A stretch of DNA of 64,000 bases from Schizophyllum amplum (lineage: Eukaryota; Basidiomycota; Agaricomycetes; Agaricales; Schizophyllaceae), in assembly GCA_007026445.1 (NCBI GenBank), contig VDMD01000001.1, positions 806,001-870,000 on the forward strand, in the 5' to 3' direction. The translations under genes were made by a program, and so were the position numbers. Under the pieces are notes generated by a model. That model had not been told where the DNA came from and did not search any database. It was given only the letters and a program-made list of their open reading frames with translations. This document shows, one piece after another, positions 33,365 through 43,329 of this stretch (positions are counted from its first letter, which is position 1; each line of letters starts with the position of its first letter).

Positions 33365-34225
33365 CTAGTTAACGCGAATGGTCTCCACGTTCCAATCGAA
33401 AGGTCTCCCTGACTGCCAGTGCTCCTCGTGGCCTAGCTCTAGCACCAGTCGCTCGTCCTCTATCTCCCGAAGGAGTCGAAATATGTGCGCGTCTTCCGCG
33501 GCCATCTCCGTCCCTACTGGCGCGTTGAAGAAGCTGACAAGCAGCATCTGCAGCCCAGGCCGCTTCTCTAGAATCTCCTCCACGTCGCGCGCAAACACGG
33601 CGTCGTTGTCTTCATTCGCGTTCATGCGACGTGGCAATTGAAGATGTGTGAGCGCCGGAAGGCTTCCGAACGACCGCAGCATCGCTGCTGGAGGACACCA
33701 CAGGCTGCTCCCCGGCTCGCAGATGCGAAGATGCGTGATCGCTGACGTGTCGCCGGCGGCCCTCTTCTTTCCTCCTGCGACCCGACCCTCGTCCGCCTCG
33801 TACGAGGCAACCGTGAGATGCGTGAGCGTCGGGTACTGCCGCGCGAGAGACCCGTGGCAGGACGGGAGCGTCAACTCGCGGATGCCTCGACAGGCAGTAA
33901 GGATGTCCTTGAGGCAGCGGTAGAGCGTCGGCTCGGCGTGCCAACTCGGACTATACGTGACGTACAGTCGCAGGACGTGGCAGGCGTGGAAAGTAGGTGG
34001 CTTGGAGGAGACGGAGCGATGGAATAGGAAGACAGCCTGCGGAGAAGGTAGGACGACTGTGCGATAGATGATGGACTCTATGACGGCGTTTATCGTTCTC
34101 GATAAGCATAGGAGGATGCTTGGCTTCATGTCCTGCATTACGAGCTCAAAGACCTCGAGCATGAGCTCGCATGGCAGAGAGTGCAGCACAGGGACGCCCT
34201 GGCACGCCTGGCTGAGGACCGACAT
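33365..34225 (-). CDS. F-box-like protein
   Basis: A single-exon protein of 286 residues. The N-terminus contains VLHSLPCELMLEVFELVMQD and CLSRTINAVIESIIYRTVVL. This resembles the degenerate F-box of many mushroom proteins, in which 'LP.EL...IF' begins the helix bundle that binds Skp1. The rest has leucine-rich-repeat-like spacing (YPTLTHLTVASYEADEGRV, AITHLRICEPGSSLW, LPALTHLQLPRRMNANE), as expected for a substrate-recognition region. It ends FDWNVETIRVN-stop. The frame is open to 34372, but the Met at 34225 (MSVLSQACQGVPVLHSLP) directly precedes the F-box-like helix and is the likely start. These proteins belong to large, fast-evolving families, and the target is unknown. Confidence 0.75.
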   Translation of the reverse strand: MSVLSQACQGVPVLHSLPCELMLEVFELVMQDMKPSILLCLSRTINAVIESIIYRTVVLPSPQAVFLFHRSVSSKPPTFHACHVLRLYVTYSPSWHAEPTLYRCLKDILTACRGIRELTLPSCHGSLARQYPTLTHLTVASYEADEGRVAGGKKRAAGDTSAITHLRICEPGSSLWCPPAAMLRSFGSLPALTHLQLPRRMNANEDNDAVFARDVEEILEKRPGLQMLLVSFFNAPVGTEMAAEDAHIFRLLREIEDERLVLELGHEEHWQSGRPFDWNVETIRVN

Positions 34226-34505
34226 GGTGAGCGCGCTTGGTGAAATGCGGGGAAGGAAAGGAGGGGGGTAATTGGAAATGACTCGTTCGTGACAAACACG
34301 AATGTTTGTCACGTGGTTCCTGATGTTCGACTTTGGCAAGAGCCACGATCTTCGTTCTGCGGAGACTTGCAAGACGTCGCACTATGCTAGTTTACATATA
34401 TTTCCTCGGATTCTTTGCGAGGACAGGATACAGTTATAAGGAAAATACAATACATGAACCGTCATCAGGGGAACGAAATGCCCACACCGGTCCTCGTCTT
34501 GATTT

Positions 34506-37020
34506 TCACAGAACATATCGGAACCACTGATTCTCAAACTCTGTAATATCAGTCTGTAGACAGTCAGCTACCTTTGCCGTTACCTCTGGTGCAGAATACT
34601 CACCATCCCCGCTTCTTCAGCACGGCGCGCTCGCTCTGCCTCGGGAACAGCCGTCCCGAGTTTGGAAGCAGCGTTGTTGCGGAGACGGTTCGAGTTCCAC
34701 ATGTACAGGCCAAGCATAATATGGCAGCTCGTCTTCACGACGTAGCCGGCCATCATGGACTTTGTGGCGGTGGGATATCCGGTCTGCAAAGATTATGAGA
34801 ATGAAGTTTGCGCATCAGACTGGTGGTCGCGTACGCTCTCTTCTGAGTCAAGGAGAACATGAGGTCCTGCGATGTTCTTTGAGGGCATTTTGTGAGCATG
34901 ATGTACAGTTACCAGCGCCGGCGTGACTCACCCCAATCTGCAATGCACGCGACGCAGCTCCGTAAGACTTTTGCCTGACATCTGGATAAAGACTTACACA
35001 GTATCCCTGTATAACTTGTTAGCCTGTTATCCAAATCGTTGTGCTGAAGACTGCTTACGATGAACGTCAAAGCTGTAACCACTTGACGCTTCGTGAAGCC
35101 TCCCACGTTCTAAAGAGCCCGATTACTAGCGTTAGTACACGGACTCCTGGCGGCAGCTATCTTTCGTACCGCAGAAACCATGACCAATGACTGACAGTAA
35201 GGTGAGTCATGCAGCATTAGCAAGATAGTCACGAGCATACCAATGAGAAACCAACGCTCTGGAATGACGTGAACCAGAACGCAACTAGACGACCCCACTT
35301 CTGGTCGGACGGCCCATAGGTGAGACATGCTGCGGCGATGATGCAAGTGCTGTTGCCCACGAACTGCAACCGTGGTGAATCACAGAATGTGATGACAAGA
35401 TGCGGCGGACTGACCATCATTATAGCGCGGCTGTTCTTGAAGCGACCTGCGAGATACCCACTACCGACTAGCGATGTGATTTGCAGGACACTGCTCGGGA
35501 TGTCGAGAAGTGTGGTCTGGAACTTCGTGAAGCCCATGCTACTGATAATGATGCTGTAAAAGGGGCGTCAGCACCATCCCTATCACAAAACCCGCCCACC
35601 AACCTGGAAAAGTTGCTGACGACTCCGTTAGGAATCTGCGCCGCTATCGATGCGACGAAGAGCAGATAGGTTTTTGGGTCTCTGAACGCCTCCTTCATTT
35701 GGTAGACCTTGAACTCCTTGTTCTTAATTCCAGTCTGGGATGACGCGTTAGCGTGCGTCTATGACCACCAGGGATTCCATACACACTCTGTTCTCAGCCA
35801 CACGCTTAACGGCAATCGCCTTCTGACGTTGGTCTAGGAAATGGGCCGACACCGGCGTGTCTGGGAGAAAGAAGAAAATGTAGACACCCCAGAGCGTCGT
35901 AAAGCCGCCGAGGACCTACGAGAGACCTGTGAGCAGAGGAAGGGGGGTGAAAGTCTGAGAAGTTATGTACCAGAAAGATCAGAGCCCATGCAGGCACGGC
36001 GGTGTGATTGACATGCCCAAGTCCGTACGCTAGAAAATCGCCCACGATCCCGGCTACGCCGTTGAAGCAGTACTGTCATGTTATGTTGGACATTTCGCTT
36101 GCTTACAGCTAAAAGCTTGAACACACCCATGTCAGATGCCGAACAGGCTGCTCTTGCAGGCGCCACCAGAAGGGGGTCATCAGTCCCAGGCCAGGTCTTC
36201 GAGCACAGTCGTCAGCGTCCGTCCAACAAAGCGGCGAACAACCTTCACGTTACACAGGCCTCCAGCATGCCGAGGAAGATGCGGTTCACAAGCGCGCCAC
36301 CAAAGGACCTGCACGCTGCCGTGCTCCTAGCGGCGCATGAGCAAGCATGGCGACATGTGGAAACCATGCGCGGTGACGCACATCACGACGATCCCCCATA
36401 GAAAGCAGACGATGCCCATGACCTTGCCCGTGGGGTAACGTTGCAGGAGAATGTTCGCGGGCTCCTCTGCGACGAGGTAGCCTGTACAAGCCAACAGTCA
36501 GCTCACGTTGTTGCGGTGTACGGTGGCATGGAAGCGTACCAATGTAAAAGGCGCTTGCGAACCAACTCTGCCGCGGCGTCAGGCATGTATACAGAGGAGA
36601 TGGCCATACAGCGTACGAATTGCGAGCCTGTTACATGGAGATCTCTGGGGACAGGAGTTCAGTATGAGACTGAAGGACAAACCCGGGGCAGGCTCACGCC
36701 TTCATCCCGAAGAGGTTACCGTAATTGAGAGCTATAGCGCGCGATGAGCTGTCGCGCACATGCAACAGTGCAATACACTCACCTGTCTTGTCCAAAAACG
36801 CCAAACCCTGCGTCATACAGAAGATAGGCAGGATCCAGAGATCGATCTTGCGCAAGATGCGCCCCTCCTCCGGCTTCGACCACTGCAAGTCATCCTTCGT
36901 CTCCTGGTAGATGTCATACCCAACCTCAACCTCGTGAAGCTTGTCCTCCGCCACGGGCTGCAGCGTGACTTGATGGGCATCCTTCTTCTCGAGGGAAGCG
37001 ACGGAGGTCGTGCTTGACAT
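34506..37020 (-). CDS. MFS transporter, allantoate permease (Dal5)-type
   Basis: A third ACS-family permease, clearly distinct from the tandem pair at 18.9-24.3 kb. The start at 37020 gives MSSTTSVASLEKKDAHQVTL. TM1 reads ILRKIDLWILPIFCMTQGLA, with the next loop FLDKT, then ALNYGNLFGMKA. It continues with WFASAFYIGYLVAEEPANIL, LQRYPTGKVMGIVCFLWGIV and the mid-loop MKEAFRDPKTYLLFVASIAA, QIPNGVVSNFSRL. The second half has GFTKFQTTLLDIPSSVLQIT, YLAGRFKNSRAIMM, STCIIAAACLTYGPSDQKWG and NVGGFTKRQVVTALTFI. It ends AAGMTDITEFENQWFRYVL-type, with the final 3' exon reached through the intron near 34540-34590; the terminal FENQWFRYVL is typical of the family. About 11 short introns. It is upstream of the NagA gene relative to the map but on the same strand, with 694 nt between. 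Confidence 0.85.
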
Positions 37021-37714
37021 GGCGGTCAGAGTTCGTCGCACGCGAGAAGCCGCCTATAAACGGGGGAAAGAGAATCCCTAGTCGCACCACGGACGACATG
37101 CAGCTAATATATGCGTCCTCCTTATCTGAATACGAGCGTGGAGGGCGTGATAAGCGCATAGGAAGACGTCGGCTTGATGCTACATTCCAGTGACCCAAAC
37201 CAAATGCCGATGGTAGCGCTGTTAAGCCTTGAGGCATGAGCAAGCTACCTTGATAAAGCGGATGATAGCTTCGGAGGCGCGGCCTACCGTGAATGCAAGG
37301 AGTATTCACTCCAATGCGCGGAGCGGCGTGTGAAGTTGACAATGGAAGTGCGGACCGCGAATGTCACGAACAGTCACAGTCATCCGCCGAATTTGACTGT
37401 GACAATCAGGCCTCCATCCCATTGCCAATGTCATTGCTCTGCCCTTGCAGAGTCAGAAGAGGTGGTCCAGGTTATGGTGGCGACAGGCGCATCATGGGAG
37501 CTTGACTTAGCAATTATCAGGACATAACAAGACTCACTAGTTCCAAATTGCATCCTTCTCAGCAGTACTTAGACACCGCGCAGGACGCCCCTCCACACTG
37601 CTTTGTTCCGCTAGTCATGTCCAAATTTCCCTCTAAATTAGTGTACAACAACAGCATGATAAAAAAACGCATAAGAAACCAACACCGCAGCACCACTGCC
37701 CCGACCAGGCCTGC
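37021..37714. other. Intergenic, no gene seen
   Basis: About 690 nt between the MFS start and the stop of the deacetylase gene. It should include the MFS promoter. The minus frame 36926-37342 is a shadow extending from the MFS first exon. Confidence 0.5.
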
Positions 37715-39746
37715 TTACTGCTTCGACCAAACCTGCTTACCACCCACCCAGGTGTGCAAGACGTTCCCGAGGCGGTCCAAGACGACAAAGTCTGCGTCCG
37801 CTCCGGGGCGCAGCGTGCCTTTCCTGTTCTCGATACCGAGACACCTGAGGTGATGTTAGCCTTCGTCGTCGACGTCGAAGGAAACTTCGAAGAAATGACG
37901 CACTTCGCGGGATTATAGGTCGCGCACTTGATCGCGTCGCCCAGCGAGCAGCCGGTGAAGCGGACAAAGTTCCGGACGCACTTGTCGAGCGTAACGACGC
38001 TGTGGGATATGAGGGTAAGAAGCCAGTAACAGCAGACAATGTCGATACACGCACCTCCCAGCAAGAGTATCCGTACCCTCCAGGTATAGCTTGTCACCCT
38101 CTTTGACAAATTTCTGGCCGTCCCTCCACTCATGCACACCGTCTTTCAGGCTCGGATCGAGGATCTTCATGGCTGTTGGGTGTTGAGTTAGTTGAGTGGC
38201 ATAGTCGCGAGGGAAGTAAGGCAAGAACTCTGACCATCTGTAATCAAAATACACCCCTCAGGATACGCCGTATACGCAAGCTGTATATTGATCGTCAGAC
38301 AAGGTACCCTGGAAGATGCGCGCGCCTCGGTGAACGCAACTACGGGCACTGACTCGAACAGAATTTGGATGCGAATGAATGCCGTCGACAATCAATTCAT
38401 AGAATGGGCGCTGGAACGGCTCGGTCGTCATATGCCCATGCCCCTCCTCATACCCCAAATCGAGCGGCGACGCGACTCCGCTCATCGCAGGCGCAGCCGC
38501 CGGCTGGCGCACCGGCGACATGGGTGGCGTGTCCACGTCGCCCAGCGCCTCCGAGCCGGAGGGTACTGCGTGTTGCCCCTTGAGCGACGGCGCGCGATAC
38601 AACTCGTGTCCGAAGCGGGACACGATGGGCGTCTGCGCCGTGATCGGGTGAAACGGCGTCGCGAGATGCGGGGACGCGCCCAGTAAACCGATAATCGCGG
38701 GGTCGCGGTGGTGCAGCTGGGGCATGGCGTTGAAGAGGTGCGTGATGAGGCGGGCGCCCTTCTGTACGGCCTCGAGGGCTTTGGCAGAGGAGGCAATGCT
38801 GGTAGTTGTGAATAAGATGAGCGTCCCTCATTAACTATCACATAGACGGCCAAACGCTTACCTATGCCCTATCGAGAACACAACGCCGCTCTTCGCAAGC
38901 GGGCCGATAGTCGACATGACCCCGTCCACCTCAGGCGCGGCCGTGATAACGCGAATGCCCAAGCCGCGCTCGTGGGTATCGGACATCAACCAGTCCTCGG
39001 CGTCGGCGAGGTTCTCAGCGCCATAGACCTCCTTGAACGAGTCCATGCTGTTGGGTGCGGAGAGCAAGAATGAAGGGGCATGGGCGCCGCGCTTGGCATA
39101 TTGGATGAAGGGACCCTCCGCATGCCATCCGAGGAGAGTGGCGGAGTTGGGGCTGGAGTAGGGGCGCAGGAGGTTCAGGAGCTTGGGGTAAAGGGATTTC
39201 TCCTGGGTCTACAGAGATGATAAGCTCTCCGCTTGAGAGGGTAAAGTTGTGTTGGCTTACAATAGTTGTGGGCAGGAGGCTGTATATATCGGTCAGACGG
39301 AGTCGATAAGCAAGAATGGCAGACGCACGAAGTAACGCCCGTTTCGACGATCTTCTCCGCGACTGTTCTGAGGCCGTCGCTATACACCTGATCATCCCCC
39401 TCGTAGACGGAGAAGTCGAATCCGTAAGCACCGTTTATCTGTATGTCCATGAAGCCTGGACTACGAAAGGTCAGCTGCGATCTATGGCTTGCTGCAGAAT
39501 GACTTACCTCAAGATGTTCCCCTCAAGGTCGATAACCTTGGCTGGGCGCTCCTTCCTGAGGAAGAAGGTTTTCTACATGAAGTCATGATAATAAGCACTG
39601 AGAGTAACGTGGGGTATAACACTTACCTGGGCATCGACTATAACGCCACGGCGCTCATCGATCCATAGATCGCGTTCGACGATGCTGCCGTCCTCCAACG
39701 GCAGCAAGCAATTTGTGAAGCAGATTAGTCCGTTAGAGGAGCTCAT
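37715..39746 (-). CDS. N-acetylglucosamine-6-phosphate deacetylase
   Basis: Removes acetate from GlcNAc-6-phosphate in the cytosol, the second step of chitin-derived GlcNAc use. About six exons. The start at 39746 gives MSSSNGLICFTNCLLPLEDG, then ERDLWIDERRGVIVDAQ and the amidohydrolase strand GFMDIQINGAYGFDFSVYEG. The metal-ligand Glu lies in LLGWHAEGPFIQYAKRGAHA. Histidine ligands lie in VVFSIGHR and ARLITHLFNAMPQLHHRDPA, and the substrate loop is YELIVDGIHSHPNSVR. The catalytic Asp is in YPEGCILITDGQ. The end is KGTLRPGADADFVVLDRLGN, then VLHTWVGGKQVWSKQ-stop. A Ser/Pro-rich insert of about 70 residues (from 38430 to 38640) lies between THLFNAM and the VDGIHSHP loop. It is absent from compact bacterial NagA; fungal members often carry inserts there. 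Confidence 0.93.
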
Positions 39747-41552
39747 CTTGTTGCAGACGAAAAGTTGCTGGAAGAGCCGCGCGCTGCGTTATACATATAC
39801 GGCGCAGAGTGAAGAGCCTGGTCGCCCGGTCTGCCGCCGAGTGCCGTTTAGGGCCACATGGTCCCCGCTGGGCGACCTCAAGGATCCGCCTGAGTGTGAG
39901 TCTCCCATTGGATGCCGCAAGTCCGGGATCGACGGGCGCAAGCCTATCCCACCCCTCCCGTGCCTTTGGCCCGTATCCTACAGACACGTTCGACGTCGGC
40001 GGTGGCGGCGCCGGTATTCGGCCCGTATATTGTGTCGCGTGGCCTTCTGTGGCCACGTGGCGTGATTTGAACGCAAATCATTGACACTGAATTGACCTTT
40101 CTCCAGCCTTTCCCTTCAACGTCCTTGGTCTGTCGACCGCATCATGACTCGTAGCTTGACGAGCCCAACGCCGGGGCTCTGGCTCTGGCTCATTGTGGGA
40201 GACTTCAGAAGTTGCAGTCACGAACGATGCCAACTGGTCTTCAATTGAAGACGGATTTTCCTCAGCTCCGTTTTCCGGAGTCCTTTCGCCGTCTGCCCAT
40301 CGATGCTTCTGAATCGTATGCTGTCCTTGTGCGTCTGCGCACTCCCTGCCAGTGCTGGATTCTCGCACTCATGGCTGGTTGCTGATTGGCGAATAATAGG
40401 TTTTACGCCGCAAGCCTCAGCGCGGCGCCCCATCGACCGGGGACCCTCTATCGGACGATCAGCTCGTGCGCCTCTGTCCGTCTAGCGCTGTACCACTGCT
40501 ACCAGCTCTGCATATTTGCATATTACGCGCAGCAAGCAGCAGTGTCCCGGCCGCGTGGGCACCTCCATCGCCCCTCGCAAGCATGCGCGAAGTGCGCCAC
40601 CTATACTCCGCTCCCAAGAACTCGAAGAAGAGGGATCGGCCCTGCTCGCCCGTCTCTTTGCTTCTGGCCTGCCTGCTTCTTCTGAGCCTAATCCCCACAT
40701 GGTCCGACACGCGCTGCGAGATCGCGCTCGTGGTCCACCCACCATACTCGACAACACTGCTACTCGTCGATAGCTCCCGTTTACGTGCGCTCGCCCTCAG
40801 CGTCCTAGCTCTGATAAGCGTATCCTCTCTATATCCTCTCGACTATCGCCTGATCAGTCTGACCCTTTCAGTCGGGCAGCGCGCATCTCAAGCCCGTTCT
40901 TTTCCAAATTCCGGCGTCCACCAATTCGTGGCGCTTCCACAAGCGTGCGATCTGTCATGTCTACCGAGCCCACTGTCCTGTCCACTAGGAGTGGCCACAT
41001 GGCAGCTTGCTATCTGGATGTTCGCTCTATTCGCCCATGTCCTTTGTCCGGCTGTTTAGGCTGAGGTATGTGCTATCGCGCGTCGTCGTAGATGGTTCTG
41101 AGGCATTGACTAGTTCGGTCAGGTCCCTGCCTTCTCGTCTACGGAGCTTGAACTTGACATCCAGCAGAAGGATGTTTAGTTGACGGCTGGCGAATGAGTA
41201 AGTAGTTCATGTTCAAGACGCCAGAATTCCAAGAGAAAATCGAGCAGGTAAATTGAATGGTTCGTGCGAGTGCGATGGCCATTTGTGTAAATTGAAGCCA
41301 ATTCGACAGTGCTCTCGACGAATTCCTTGATAATGATACAACAATACTACGAAATACAACCCCACCGAGATAAATATCCGTCAGACGAAGCTCAACTTCG
41401 TCTGGAATAGGTAAACCATAAGTAAATCAGAGCGCGGACGAAGAGAAGGGCCATAGGTCTTTGCCCGAAGCGTAAGGTAAGCAGATACCGTCCTCTAAGC
41501 AGTTGGTGCGGGAGCATAGGAGACATAGGTGAGCGGGCATACGATACATACT
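39747..41552. other. Long gap, no confident gene
   Basis: About 1.8 kb between the deacetylase start and the stop of the bZIP gene. Three frames were considered: 40466-41059 plus (197 codons, Leu/Ser-rich with one hydrophobic stretch), 39733-40056 minus (overlaps the deacetylase start) and 40078-40368 minus (acidic). None has a recognisable domain or spliced continuation. I leave them as unsupported; a short unrecognised gene could still be present. Confidence 0.4.
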
Positions 41553-43329
41553 TCAGCAGAACTGAGCCGTCCAGTCAGAGTCGCTGGCGGCCTTGAGCGC
41601 AATCTGCATCTGGTGGCGGGCCGGGTCCTCGACGGCCGCCATGGCGAAGTCGTGCCCTAACGCGCTTGCGAAGGACGACTCCGTTGGGCTGTATACCGTT
41701 GGCCCAAGCTCCGTAGCGCACATCATGGGGTACGACATCCCGTAATCGCCTTGTCCCATGCCGAAGAACGGATCTGGCATGCCGGCGCTGAATGCGGCGG
41801 GCATAGAGAGCGACTCAAGCGAGGGAAGCCACGCCGAGGATAGCGAGGACGCCGCGATAGAAGAGCCGTCCGAGGCGCTGGACGACCGCGGGGAGGGGAA
41901 GGCCTTCGGCGACTCCGACCGCGCCGAAGGTGGGCAGACGCGGACCCTGATCCTGCCGCTCTCCGACGAGGTGGCAGCGAAGGCGAGCTCGCGCCCGCCG
42001 AGGCCGACAATGGCGCTCGCGTTCGTCCCAGACAGCTCTAGCCGGCGAATTGCGGCGAGGGCTGGGTTGGCCGCAAGGCTGCGAGGGCGCCCTTGATCAT
42101 CGACATCGAGATCAAGGACGACACCGTCGCCTTGGCGGTGCCAATTGAGCTCGGGAGTCAGGATCGTGTTGAGGTCGATGTGTGAAGGGGGCATCGCCGA
42201 TGCTGCGCCGTAAGTCCTCAGGAGGGCTGGGAGCGCGCACAGTAACACCTGCTGCACAATCAATCAGCACAACGCGCGAGAATATCAGACGGGCGGTGGG
42301 AGCGTACCATGAGACCGAGCCCGACGCCCGTTGCGAGTGGAGATTGCATGGCCGAGGAGCGGGCCGTTTGAGAGTTGAATGCGATGTCCTGCGGTTCCAT
42401 CTTCACCGGGACATCGTGTGATGCGTGCCGTGATAGATTTGAGAAGGCGGCGCCGGCGTTGCGCTCGCGGGCCTCAGCGTCGGCGAGGCGCGCGCGGAGG
42501 CGCTCGACCTCAGTGAGTAGCGCGGCGTCGGCCGGCTGGACGCCGCCCGGAACCAATTTATCACTTCCGCTTTGGGTAAGCGACAACAAGCGCGCGTTCT
42601 CCCGTTCCAGTTCGGCGACGCGTCTGTATTAGACCGTTGTCAGCATTGGTGGAAGCGAGGCGAAGAGGACAGGTGCGTACACTTCCATGAGCTCGAATTC
42701 TTCGCGCTTCCGTTGGCGGGAGAGGAATGCGGCAGCCCGATTCTTCACGAGACGTGCTTCGCGCTGCGACGGACTATTAGACGGTGTAATGGGGAGACAT
42801 GCGCCGATGTTCATACCTTGGAAAGCCCGCTGACGTCCGGGGGAACAAAGTCCTTCGTCGTTACACGCTCCCCGGTCCTCTTCTTCGTCTGGATCGCGGA
42901 CTGTGGAGGGATGGAGTCCGGGCTCGCCGACCGCTTGAGCGTCACTTCCTGGTAGCGTCCTTCATCGGCCGGCGAGGTGGGAGAGGGGGCCGCGGGCGGT
43001 ATAGATGCCTGCTGGGGAAACTCGAATAGCTGCGATGTGGGCATGCAGAGCTGTTGCTCGCTGTCGGAGGTGTCGGGGCTGAGGCGGAGCATGCGAACCC
43101 CCGAGCTTGTTGAACCGCCTGGGGAGTCCGTGGTGGATGCGGAGAAGGACGACGGTGAGGAGGGCGGGTACTGAAAGAAGTTGGGATGTTGTGGGCTGGG
43201 CTGCCCGTAGCTGCAAGGGAAGGGGTCCTGCGAGGGGGGGAAGATATCCCAAGCAGCGGCGGCCTCGAGCGGGGATAGCATGGCGTCGGCTCGAATGATC
43301 TGAGAGAGCGGGGTGGGTTCGTCGTCCAT
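41553..43329 (-). CDS. bZIP transcription factor with possible membrane segment
   Basis: About 535 residues in four exons. The N-terminal ~160 residues are Ser/Pro-rich (activation-domain-like). The bZIP spans residues ~168-225: SKREARLVKNRAAAFLSRQR, KREEFELMEV joined to RVAELERENARLL. A second helix, ADAALLTEVERLRARLADAE, follows. At residues ~295-315 exon 3 ends with ATGVGLGLM and exon 4 continues VLLCALPALL, so the joined protein has a ~20-residue uncharged hydrophobic stretch. The exon-4 acceptor is a tandem CAGCAG, so one extra Gln may be spliced into this stretch. The ~220-residue C-terminal part contains a possible N-glycosylation site (SGTNASA) and ends DSDWTAQFC-stop. The basic region and zipper are certain; membrane anchoring, as in ATF6/CREB3, is inference. 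Target genes are unknown. Confidence 0.85.

Noticed and set aside
39733..40056. 107-codon minus-strand frame upstream of the deacetylase
   Set aside because: It overlaps the deacetylase start in another frame and has no recognised domain; more likely 5' leader sequence.
40466..41059. 197-codon plus-strand frame with a hydrophobic stretch
   Set aside because: No splice continuation, no recognised motif, and Ser/Leu/Ala bias expected by chance; left within the gap entry.
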